NCBI GenBank assembly: GCA_902596665.1
Contig: CACJUN010000002.1
Span: forward strand, 62,001 to 126,000
Direction: 5' to 3'
Source: an uncultured SAR86 cluster bacterium
GTDB taxonomy: Bacteria > Pseudomonadota > Gammaproteobacteria > Magnimaribacterales > AG-339-G14
DNA length: 64,000 nt
The notes below the pieces were generated by a model that was not told the DNA's origin, did no database searches, and saw only the letters and a program-made list of their open reading frames with translations. A program made the translations under genes and the position numbers. Within the stretch, counting starts at the first letter, position 1. The number at the start of each line of letters is the position of its first letter. Shown piece by piece: positions 7,873-15,252 of this stretch.

Positions 7873-8271
7873 TTAAAGCTTTAACACTTGAAGTTTAGTT
7901 GCGTTTTGTCCATTTGAGATAATCATTTTTTTGATTTTTTCAAAATCAATTTTTGTCTTCATTTGATAGGCAATGAAAATCTTACCTTTATTCAAATCAA
8001 CATCAATCTTGGCCACGGTTTTATCTTTTTTAAAAGTTTTTTCGATCCCTTGTGCGCAAAAGTCACAAACCATGCCTTTGACGCTGACCACTGCAATTTG
8101 TTTATCCTTCAAACCTTCAACGAATTTATCAAAACGCTCAACATCAACCTCTATTTTTTCACCATCAACCATTTGCTCGTGCAGATGCCCTTCATGAGAA
8201 TGATGATCGTGATTATCTTGCGCATTAATAAGTGCAGGCATAAAAAATACTAACGCAAAAAATATTTTCAT
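7873..8271 (-). CDS. periplasmic HMA-domain (MerP-like) protein with His-rich N-terminus
   Basis: A 132-residue protein. ATG 8271 is chosen because it begins a signal peptide (MKIFFALVFFMPALINAQ). The mature N-terminus is His-rich (DNHDHHSHEGHLHE). A heavy-metal-associated domain follows, with the motif GMVCDFC (Cys69, Cys72). It probably binds a soft metal in the periplasm and exchanges it with the MerT-like protein encoded immediately downstream. The His-rich segment is unusual for MerP and suggests additional metal buffering. Confidence 0.85.
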   Translation of the reverse strand: MKIFFALVFFMPALINAQDNHDHHSHEGHLHEQMVDGEKIEVDVERFDKFVEGLKDKQIAVVSVKGMVCDFCAQGIEKTFKKDKTVAKIDVDLNKGKIFIAYQMKTKIDFEKIKKMIISNGQNATKLQVLKL

Positions 8272-8281
8272 AAACGCCTCT

Positions 8282-8884
8282 TTAAAACCTATACATAATA
8301 TGGGCATCCCATTCTGTTTGATCGTTGTAACCAAATTCGATGAAAAAGTTACCTTTAAAAAATTTTAAAACTGGAAAAGTTGACCAATCACCAAGCAGAG
8401 TATTTTTCTTTGTTTTAATCATAATCCAAGTATGAAAATCTCCGTAAGCACCTAAATAAGGAGCTACTCCAACTTGCAAAAATTGATCGGTATAATTTTT
8501 CAGAGAATTTTTCACATCACGATAATTGAAACCAACAAACCATCGCCGAGTCTCCCAGTCTCCGTGCAGTCCATAGAAATGCCCATCCAAGCCATCCGAG
8601 CTAAGACCAGACTGGAAATAGAGGTTTCCTTGAGAATTCTCAGTATTACGCCTGCTTAGTAGGTAGGTAAATCTGAAATAGCTGTATTGTTGATTAAAAA
8701 ATTTATCTTCAACGCTTTCAACACCAACTGAATATCGATAAGTGGGTGAGAAATGATAATAGAGCGAGTTATACATATTGCCGGAAAAGGCCATCAAGGT
8801 TGAACCTCCTGTATATGAAACAGGTCTCGCCTCACTGTTCAACGTGAAAAAAAGCATCCCAAATACAAACAGCTTTATACCCAT
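8282..8884 (-). CDS. predicted outer-membrane beta-barrel protein
   Basis: A 200-residue protein with a short signal peptide (MGIKLFVFGMLFFTLNSEA) and dense alternating aromatic/polar strands (YSYFRFTYLL, WFVGFNYRD, FFIEFGYND). It ends in YRF, the C-terminal aromatic signature of outer-membrane barrels. The size suggests an 8-strand barrel. First gene of the metal operon, 10 bases before the HMA gene. It could bind metal or lipid at the outer membrane; no family is recognised. Confidence 0.65.
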   Translation of the reverse strand: MGIKLFVFGMLFFTLNSEARPVSYTGGSTLMAFSGNMYNSLYYHFSPTYRYSVGVESVEDKFFNQQYSYFRFTYLLSRRNTENSQGNLYFQSGLSSDGLDGHFYGLHGDWETRRWFVGFNYRDVKNSLKNYTDQFLQVGVAPYLGAYGDFHTWIMIKTKKNTLLGDWSTFPVLKFFKGNFFIEFGYNDQTEWDAHIMYRF

Positions 8885-8922
8885 GGAGGGTATGGTATAT
8901 GATTGATGGCTAAAAAAAAAGG

Positions 8923-9264
8923 TTAATTAATCTTAGCTTCAAGAGACTGTTTCAGTTGAGATAAATTATCAATCTGTTCAAAATCTTGTCTTGAAATTAG
9001 TTCCTCAAAGGAATCATTTTTTTCCAATAATATTGAAGGATAAGCCAAGTTAAGTTGTTTTATAGAATCGGGTAACTCGTTTATATGCAAAACGCTGTAT
9101 GGAAGTTCTAATTCCTTCAGGAAATCATCCCAGGACTTTTTTTGAAAAATTAAATTATGGCTGAGGTCGCAGAGTTTACATTTATCTCGACCGGACAATT
9201 TTTTTAGAAAGTAGTTAATCTCTCCAAAAAAAGAGCCATTAGCGTTATAGATAAAATAAATCAC
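8923..9264 (-). CDS. hypothetical protein with CxxC motif, GTG start
   Basis: A 113-residue protein starting at GTG 9264. It has an early strand (MIYFIYNANG), then KCKLCDLSH with a CxxC pair at about 29-32, and later SVLHINELP and YPSILLE. The overall look is a thioredoxin-like alpha/beta fold with a redox or metal-binding CxxC, but no named family is recognised. It lies upstream of the metal operon on the same strand, 38 bases away, and could be co-regulated with it. Confidence 0.6.
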   Translation of the reverse strand: MIYFIYNANGSFFGEINYFLKKLSGRDKCKLCDLSHNLIFQKKSWDDFLKELELPYSVLHINELPDSIKQLNLAYPSILLEKNDSFEELISRQDFEQIDNLSQLKQSLEAKIN

Positions 9265-9313
9265 GTATTAAGACTGAAAGAATTACTCAATAATTTAATG
9301 CAATAATGAATTG

Positions 9314-10081
9314 ATGAAAAGAATCATTCTGAGCAGAAAAGGCTTTGATTCGTCTTCTGGCGGTGTTGCGTCACCTATTTTTTCTGATGGGAAGTTATGT
9401 TCTCTGCCCATTCCCTTCTCAGGACCGGCCCCTGATAAGTTTCAAGATGTCAGCGTTAATGGCATTAGGTGTATCGATGCCTTGAAAGAATCCAAGGCAA
9501 AAAGTAAGCCAGATGATAATTGTCATTACGATCCAAATCTAGATACAGGATTATTTGGACAAGCAAGCAGTTCGCAATCCGAGTTGCGAAACAATCAAGT
9601 TGGACCTGGAGATCTTTTTCTATTTTTTGGATGGTTTAAAAATTACTCTGAAAAAGGAAAAGACCTGCATCATATTTTTGGTTGGCTTCAAATAGATAAA
9701 ATAATCGATGGCAATGAAGCGATTCAAAAATACTTTAAAAACAAAAAAAAAATGCATCCGCATGCTTTTTATAAATTCAACAATAATTGCCTTTACGTTG
9801 GGTCAAAAAAGTTAACCTTAGGAAATAAAAAAACATCTCATAAAGGTTTCGGACATTTTAAAAAAACTCACAAAGATTTAATCCTAACAAAAGATCAAGC
9901 AACCCGTTCTGTTTGGCAATTACCAAAACAATACTTTGCTAATTCAGATCCTTTTTTAAACAGACTCCAGTGGGTAGATAAGAAAGAATGTATTACGCAT
10001 TGCAAAGGTCGCGGACAAGAATACATCTTGGATGTGACGAACCACCCGAAATTAATCGAGTGGTTGCATCACATTTTCTAG
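9314..10081 (+). CDS. Nmad3-like (nucleotide modification associated domain 3) protein
   Basis: A 255-residue protein. ATG 9314 is preferred over the TTG one codon upstream. The N-terminus (KRIILSRKGFDSSSGG, then SPIFSDGKLCSLPIP) and the central GDLFLFFGWF with HHIFGWLQI match, from memory, the Nmad3 family. Comparative genomics predicted that family to act with modified DNA bases or their biosynthesis. No modification, restriction or phage genes are adjacent. It stands alone between leftward genes, so it may have been acquired horizontally. Activity unknown. Confidence 0.6.
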   Translation: MKRIILSRKGFDSSSGGVASPIFSDGKLCSLPIPFSGPAPDKFQDVSVNGIRCIDALKESKAKSKPDDNCHYDPNLDTGLFGQASSSQSELRNNQVGPGDLFLFFGWFKNYSEKGKDLHHIFGWLQIDKIIDGNEAIQKYFKNKKKMHPHAFYKFNNNCLYVGSKKLTLGNKKTSHKGFGHFKKTHKDLILTKDQATRSVWQLPKQYFANSDPFLNRLQWVDKKECITHCKGRGQEYILDVTNHPKLIEWLHHIF

Positions 10082-10117
10082 GGTTAGTGATTTAAATCTT
10101 ATGAATGGATGCTTTTG

Positions 10118-10753
10118 TCATACATACATCTTGAATTGATCTTCATCAAAAATAGGATCTAAAGACAACATTAATCTTTCTTCATTTATGTTTGGAGATC
10201 GGTGGACAACACCATTGAACTGACTTTGCCAAGTTCCGCCTTTCAACAACGACCATTCGCCAGCTTTAAATTGCTTTACTTTCTTTTTTTCTTTTAATGG
10301 AGCATCAAGATTTGTCCTGTCGTCAAAAAGTTTCCAATCAACATCTTCATTTGCGATCCATTCGGTCCCACCACCAGAAAGTGTAATTAGCAATCTGCAT
10401 GGAATTTGGTCAACATGAAACCTAGGACACATTGGTTTATTGAGGGTTAAGAGCCTAACCCCAACGTACTTACAATCTAAAGTTTCATGCAGCATGCCGC
10501 AGCTCTCTTTTATTTGGTCAGTGAGCATTTTTTTTGCTTCAGAATCAATTGATGCTGGTAGCAGTTCATCTACCACTCTCAAATCATTTAGAGATTGAAT
10601 CCATTGAAGTTCGAGGTCTTTCCTTGTGTTGAGAATTTTTTTTCCCAAAGTATCTAAATAACTTGATTGAGGATGAGCCATGCACACTAGTTCGATATCT
10701 CTTGAATAAATATTTGCAAAACTTTCTAACTTATTACTAAAAATTGATCTCAT
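10118..10753 (-). CDS. DUF1826 family protein
   Basis: A 211-residue protein of the DUF1826 type, a family that repeatedly lies beside COG0523 (CobW-like) zinc GTPases in predicted Zur regulons. A FHVDQ segment (His-x-Asp), then LLITLSGGGTEW, a LLKGGTW segment and GVVHRSP together recall the HxD...H facial triad of cupin or 2-oxoglutarate/Fe(II)-like folds; that is my inference. Last gene of the zinc cluster, 18 bases after the GTPase. Confidence 0.8.
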   Translation of the reverse strand: MRSIFSNKLESFANIYSRDIELVCMAHPQSSYLDTLGKKILNTRKDLELQWIQSLNDLRVVDELLPASIDSEAKKMLTDQIKESCGMLHETLDCKYVGVRLLTLNKPMCPRFHVDQIPCRLLITLSGGGTEWIANEDVDWKLFDDRTNLDAPLKEKKKVKQFKAGEWSLLKGGTWQSQFNGVVHRSPNINEERLMLSLDPIFDEDQFKMYV

Positions 10754-10771
10754 GATATTTTTATCTTCAAT

Positions 10772-11977
10772 TTACTTCCACGCTGGAAAAGGATCATTGA
10801 AAGTAGACCAGTACTCTCTTCCTTTAAGAACATCTTCCTCACTTAAAAGGCATGCATCCAAAGCAGCAATCATTTTTTCTTTTTGAAGTCTTTGGCCAAT
10901 AAAGACTAATTCTTGACGCATATCTCCAAACGGTTCAACCCATTGTTTCTTAATGGACTCAAGATATTCTTCTTCCTGCGGCCAATCTTTTTCTGGAACA
11001 GCTTTCCAAAACATCCCCGCAAAACCGTAACGAGCAATTCCTCCAGCTTGACTCCATTGACCGGCAAATTCTGGACGAGTGGCCAACCAGAAATATCCTT
11101 TTGAACGAATTAATTTTCCATACTTTTCTGTTCCATGAAGAAAATTATGAAATTTTTCAGGATGGAAAGGTCTGCGCGCTTCATAACTAAAGCTCGAAAT
11201 TCCGTATTCCTCTGTTTCAGGCACATGTTCACCTCTCATTTCTTTAAGCCAGCCAGGTGATTGTTGCGCGCGCACAAAGTCAAAAGAATTAGTATTCAGA
11301 ACTTCATCGATTTCTACATTTCCGTTTTCAATTGGAATGATTTTTGCATCCGTGTTGAGTGTTTTTATGATGGCAGTTAAACGCTCTACCTCTTTTGAGG
11401 TGACAAGATCAGTTTTGCTGATAAGAATAATATCTGCAAACTCCACTTGATCAACCAGCAAGTCAGCCACACTTCGCTCATCATCCTCACCCATTGACTC
11501 ACCTGCTTCCTGAAGGCTTTTAGCTTGATCGTAATCTTTAATAAAATTTACGGCATCCACAACAGTTACCATAGTATCTAGCTTGGCAACATCGGATAAA
11601 GAAATACCATCTTCATCAGCGAAGGTAAAAGTTTCTGCTACCGGCAAAGGTTCTGAGATACCCGTTGACTCAATAACCAAATAGTCAAAACGGTTTTCCT
11701 TAGCCAATTTAGTTACTTCTTCTAATAAATCCTCGCGAAGTGTGCAACAAATGCATCCATTGCTCATTTCAACAAGTTTTTCTTCACTGCGGTTTAAAGA
11801 AACTTCATTTTGAACAATTGCTGAATCAATATTTATTTCGCTCATATCATTAACAATGACGGCAACTTTTTTGTTTTCTCTATTATTTAAGATTTTGCTT
11901 AGTACGGTTGTTTTACCTGCACCAAGAAACCCTGATAAAACAGTTACAGGGAGTTTTGAATTGATAACATTTTCCAT
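10772..11977 (-). CDS. CobW/COG0523-family zinc-metallochaperone GTPase
   Basis: A 401-residue protein. The P-loop GFLGAGKTT is at 16-24, the metal-binding CxCC motif (GCICC, Cys75, Cys77, Cys78) follows, then ESTG at 103-106 and the C-terminal CobW_C domain ([15 protein letters not shown]). Family members such as ZNG1 and ZigA deliver zinc to client proteins during zinc shortage. The position between a His-rich TonB receptor and DUF1826 supports a zinc role. Cytoplasmic. Probably induced under zinc limitation through Zur, though I could not find a convincing Zur box. Confidence 0.92.
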   Translation of the reverse strand: MENVINSKLPVTVLSGFLGAGKTTVLSKILNNRENKKVAVIVNDMSEINIDSAIVQNEVSLNRSEEKLVEMSNGCICCTLREDLLEEVTKLAKENRFDYLVIESTGISEPLPVAETFTFADEDGISLSDVAKLDTMVTVVDAVNFIKDYDQAKSLQEAGESMGEDDERSVADLLVDQVEFADIILISKTDLVTSKEVERLTAIIKTLNTDAKIIPIENGNVEIDEVLNTNSFDFVRAQQSPGWLKEMRGEHVPETEEYGISSFSYEARRPFHPEKFHNFLHGTEKYGKLIRSKGYFWLATRPEFAGQWSQAGGIARYGFAGMFWKAVPEKDWPQEEEYLESIKKQWVEPFGDMRQELVFIGQRLQKEKMIAALDACLLSEEDVLKGREYWSTFNDPFPAWK

Positions 11978-12020
11978 CTTCTACACCTACCAAATTGATT
12001 AAGATTAACTTTTATGACGT

Positions 12021-12044
12021 ATCGCCCAAAATTAATTGGGCGAT
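12021..12044. promoter_or_regulatory. 9-bp inverted repeat between receptor and GTPase genes
   Basis: ATCGCCCAA (12021-12029) pairs perfectly with TTGGGCGAT (12036-12044) around AATTAA. On the leftward transcript it lies after the receptor stop and before the CobW gene. It lacks an adjoining U-run, so it is a weak terminator at best. It could reduce read-through or stabilise the receptor mRNA 3' end. Confidence 0.4.
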
Positions 12045-12056
12045 AGCATCACATTT

Positions 12057-14408
12057 TTAGAATCGTAAGCTAAAGCGCAAACCTACGTTTCTGCCAGGTA
12101 GGGGGACCTGATCTTTCACAAATGAATTATGATTCCTAGCCGCTTCATCCAGAAGGTTTGAAGCAAAGAACGATAATTTCAAATCAACGTTTGGATCCAA
12201 AGGCACCGTACCTGATATAGTGAAGTCCACCATTTGATATCCTTCCGTTGCTGTTTCATTCAAAGCAAGTTTTGTTTGCTCTTCTACATCCTTAAGAGAC
12301 AAAGTTGTTTTCAAATCATCATTACTGTAAGAAACATCAAAGAAATTTCTAGCAGGCGTCATTCTAGGAATGTAACCGCCTGATGCAAATTTACCCTCCA
12401 CTGAATCTCTACCGAAGGAAACTTCGACTTCTCCATTATCTACATCAATTATGGTACCGAATTGAAGTTCATAACCAGTAAATTCAGCGTCTTTCTGGAG
12501 ATAGTCAGATTTTATTAATCCGCCGTGATCATCGTGACCTTCTTCTTCATGATCTTCTTCAGTCTCATCTTGTAGGTAGATGTAATCGGTGATGTTATTG
12601 GCGTAAACGGAAACGTTCCCATACCAACTATCAATATCAAACTCTAGCGTAAGATCAATGTTATTGGATCGCTCAGCATTCAAATTGACGTTACCTGTTT
12701 CAAGCCTGCCAGTAGCTAAATGCGGACCGTTCATGAAAAGTTCTAATGCTGAAGGCGCTCTTTCTACAGAAGCAGCACCAATAAGAAACTTTGCGTTTTC
12801 ATCAATATCGTACGTGTAAGTTAATGCAAGACTCGCACTAGACATATCAACATTGTAGAAAGTCTGTTCTCCGTGCTCTTCCTCATGTTCATCGTGATGT
12901 TCTTCTTCTTCGTGCTCATCATGCTCTTCTTCACCTTCGTGCTCATCATGCTCTTCTTTTTCAGTAATGGATCCATTTCTGCTCACAGAGTCGTAACGAA
13001 CACCAAAATCAAGGTGATGATCGGAAAAGTCTTTAGACATGAAGTAACCAACCGTGTATTCATCCGATTTCGTAGGATTCATGAAAGCTTCATGACCAAC
13101 AATGGCTTGATCTTCTTTGGCAAGGTTAATAGAAATTTTTTGACCTAGGTTTGAAGTTGAAAGATCAAGAATAGTTCCTATTTCGTAAGAGTCATTCGAG
13201 AAAGTTGTTGGACCTTCTTCACCATGACCGTGTTCATCGTGGTCATCTTCACCTTCATGCTCATCGTGGTCTTCTTCACCTTCGTGCTCATCATGATCCT
13301 CTTCCCCTTCGTGTTCATCGTGACCTTCTTCAGCATGGCCCTCAGTAAGGGAGTAATTAGTTCCTCTGATGAAGTAATTAATTGATTTAACTGCTCCGGC
13401 ATCAAAGTTGTAAGCACCTTGAACGTTTACTTCATTCGAATCAGTTACCGAGAATACTCTTTCACCTTCATGAGCATCGTGACCTTCTTCCTCATGTTCA
13501 TCATGATCCTCTTCACCTTCATGCTCATCATGATCTTCTTCATCGCCATGACCTCCATGACCACCGTGGCCTTCTCCGTGATAAGGAATGCCGTAATGAG
13601 TTTCAAGTATATTTGCTGATGCTCCAATGTATCCCCAGTCTTCAACAACTGAAAATCCAAATTTATGAGACTCACGCTCATAATCAGAGTTTTCTAAGTA
13701 ACCAAGTTCTTCATCATGGTGTTCTTCTTCCTCATGCTCATCGTGATCCTCTTCACCTTCGTGCTCGTCATGCTCCTCTTCAGAGTGCATAACTGCTCCG
13801 TCTGGAATATCGTAATTTTCAAAATCAGTGTTTTCATAGGAATAGCTAAAATTGATGCCATTAACAATGTTGGTAATTCCAAAAGCTTCAACTGATCCCC
13901 TATTAACGGATTGCTTTTCAAAGTCCACGTTTGCGTTTAACCCATCAAAATCCTGTCTTGCAATGGTGTTATCAACAATATTGATAATTCCTCCAACGCC
14001 ACCGTTTGCGTATAGCAAAGATGAAGGACCACGGACTACCTCGATTTGTTGAACGTTGTTCATATCGATCTCAACTGGATGATCGACTCCGATACCAGCA
14101 ACATCCCTGTTAACCATACCGTTTTTAAGAATTTTAACTCTGCTGCCGGATAAACCTCTAATGACGGGTTGACCGGTAGCAAAACCATAATCAGCATTGG
14201 CTACACCAAGTAAATCGTCAATGGATTCACCAAGGCTAGCTCTTCCTTGATCGTCTAAATCAGTTCCAGATAAAACCTGAACAGGATCACCAATCTCGCT
14301 TAAATTCTGATCTATTAACGAAGCGGTAACCGTTACTTCCTCAACGTCATCAGCTATTAAGAATTGAGCACTAAAAAGTACTACTAAAAAATAAATAAAA
14401 TGTTTCAC
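12057..14408 (-). CDS. His-rich TonB-dependent receptor (ZnuD-like)
   Basis: A 783-residue outer-membrane receptor: signal peptide (MKHFIYFLVVLFSAQFLIA), a TonB-box-like segment (EEVTVTASLI), a plug domain (VQVLSGTDL, then GGVGGIINIVDN), then a beta-barrel ending in LRFSLRF. At least five loops are packed with His, Asp and Glu repeats such as EEDHDEHEG. This is typical of zinc receptors like ZnuD, where His-rich loops catch Zn(II). It starts at GTG 14408 with GGAGG four bases upstream. The neighbouring CobW GTPase and DUF1826 fit a zinc-uptake operon. The repeats make it longer than typical ZnuD (about 730). Confidence 0.92.
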   Translation of the reverse strand: MKHFIYFLVVLFSAQFLIADDVEEVTVTASLIDQNLSEIGDPVQVLSGTDLDDQGRASLGESIDDLLGVANADYGFATGQPVIRGLSGSRVKILKNGMVNRDVAGIGVDHPVEIDMNNVQQIEVVRGPSSLLYANGGVGGIINIVDNTIARQDFDGLNANVDFEKQSVNRGSVEAFGITNIVNGINFSYSYENTDFENYDIPDGAVMHSEEEHDEHEGEEDHDEHEEEEHHDEELGYLENSDYERESHKFGFSVVEDWGYIGASANILETHYGIPYHGEGHGGHGGHGDEEDHDEHEGEEDHDEHEEEGHDAHEGERVFSVTDSNEVNVQGAYNFDAGAVKSINYFIRGTNYSLTEGHAEEGHDEHEGEEDHDEHEGEEDHDEHEGEDDHDEHGHGEEGPTTFSNDSYEIGTILDLSTSNLGQKISINLAKEDQAIVGHEAFMNPTKSDEYTVGYFMSKDFSDHHLDFGVRYDSVSRNGSITEKEEHDEHEGEEEHDEHEEEEHHDEHEEEHGEQTFYNVDMSSASLALTYTYDIDENAKFLIGAASVERAPSALELFMNGPHLATGRLETGNVNLNAERSNNIDLTLEFDIDSWYGNVSVYANNITDYIYLQDETEEDHEEEGHDDHGGLIKSDYLQKDAEFTGYELQFGTIIDVDNGEVEVSFGRDSVEGKFASGGYIPRMTPARNFFDVSYSNDDLKTTLSLKDVEEQTKLALNETATEGYQMVDFTISGTVPLDPNVDLKLSFFASNLLDEAARNHNSFVKDQVPLPGRNVGLRFSLRF
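13213..13342 (-). repeat. 27-bp tandem repeats encoding EEDHDEHEG units
   Basis: Inside the receptor gene about four head-to-tail copies of a nine-codon unit (variants of E-E-D-H-D-E-H-E-G) are visible. Related, shorter clusters lie near 12530-12565, 12865-12960, 13460-13575 and 13710-13790. The array is in-frame, so changes in copy number would change loop length without breaking the protein. Confidence 0.8.
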
Positions 14409-14451
14409 AAAACCTCCAAAAAAAAATTTAAAAATTAAAAAAATTTAAAAT

Positions 14452-14748
14452 TTAATTTTTTGGCGGTGCACGAATGGAGGGTTGATTAGATAAAAGGTTG
14501 ATTTGCCTTGTCTTTTTAACAACAAGGAAATCAGAAATCGTTGCTGAAGGTTTATGAGTTGTTTCTTCTTGAACGAACTCGCTTTGTTCAGCTAAACAAG
14601 TTGAACAATCTTCGCTGAGCTCAACTGAATGATCTGCATGATCATGCTCACCGTGATCCGATTCATAATGCGACGTCTCGTGGGAGATAATTCCCACAGA
14701 AAAAACGAGCGCAAAAAGAACTGAAAACAGCTTAAATTTCATGGGCAT
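14452..14748 (-). CDS. small exported His/Cys-rich protein (DUF2946-like)
   Basis: A 98-residue protein with an N-terminal hydrophobic segment (KLFSVLFALVFSVGII). It continues into a His-rich stretch (HETSHYESDHGEHDHADH), a CSTC pair near residue 48 and a C-terminus ending SIRAPPKN. Proteins of this style often precede zinc TonB receptors, and the R-x-PP ending recalls DUF2946; this assignment is tentative. An internal ATG at 14742 is an equally good start. It could ferry zinc in the periplasm. First gene of the zinc cluster, 43 bases before the receptor. Confidence 0.6.
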   Translation of the reverse strand: MPMKFKLFSVLFALVFSVGIISHETSHYESDHGEHDHADHSVELSEDCSTCLAEQSEFVQEETTHKPSATISDFLVVKKTRQINLLSNQPSIRAPPKN

Positions 14749-14782
14749 TATTAAACCTGTAAAAGAACAAAAAAGAAAGCGG

Positions 14783-15202
14783 TTAAAAAATTAAATATAA
14801 ACCCAAGTCAATTAACAGGTAAAACATTGCTAAAAAGCCAATGCTAAAAAAAATACTGCGCACACTCGGATTCTTATCAGTAGCAACCATGTAGTACAAA
14901 ATCATATGAAAGACTCTCGCAATCGCATACGTCCAAAGGACAATAGAAAGCTTGGTTGCACTGTATCCAGATACTAGTGCGATCAAAGCCATTCCAAGGA
15001 TAGGAACTATGTTTTCCATTGAATTCCAAAACGTTCGATACGCTCTAAAAAACAAAGATTCTTGTCCTAACGATGGATCTATAACGCCAACTTTATAATT
15101 AGGTTGTTTGCGATGCAGATGAATTAAAACCATTGCTTGAACCACAATCGTAGCCAAGATGAACCATAAACCGATTAATGAAGATTGATATATTCCCAAC
15201 AT
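14783..15202 (-). CDS. MAPEG-family membrane protein
   Basis: A 139-residue protein with four membrane helices. The segment FFRAYRTFWNSMENIVPI contains the family's R-x-x-N-x-x-E motif used for glutathione/lipid binding. MAPEG proteins include glutathione transferases and lipid-modifying enzymes; bacterial members are mostly uncharacterised. It lies 34 bases upstream of the zinc cluster on the same strand, which may be chance. Confidence 0.8.
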   Translation of the reverse strand: MLGIYQSSLIGLWFILATIVVQAMVLIHLHRKQPNYKVGVIDPSLGQESLFFRAYRTFWNSMENIVPILGMALIALVSGYSATKLSIVLWTYAIARVFHMILYYMVATDKNPSVRSIFFSIGFLAMFYLLIDLGLYLIF

Positions 15203-15252
15203 GACGAGTATTCTAAACCTAAACGTCTGATTTAAAAATCAGCAAAACATTC

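Noticed and set aside
7242-8884. Mercury resistance (mer) operon
   Set aside because: MerT- and MerP-like proteins are present, but merR, merA and merB are missing and the regulator is of CsoR type, so mercury resistance is not supported.
13213-13342. CRISPR array from the regularly spaced repeats
   Set aside because: The repeats are contiguous, in-frame codon repeats without unique spacers.
12873-13921. Several open frames on both strands over the receptor gene
   Set aside because: They arise from the low-complexity His/Asp/Glu codon repeats in the real frame and have no independent signals.
14749-14790. Zur box upstream of the zinc cluster
   Set aside because: I looked for GTTATA-type palindromes here and found none convincing.
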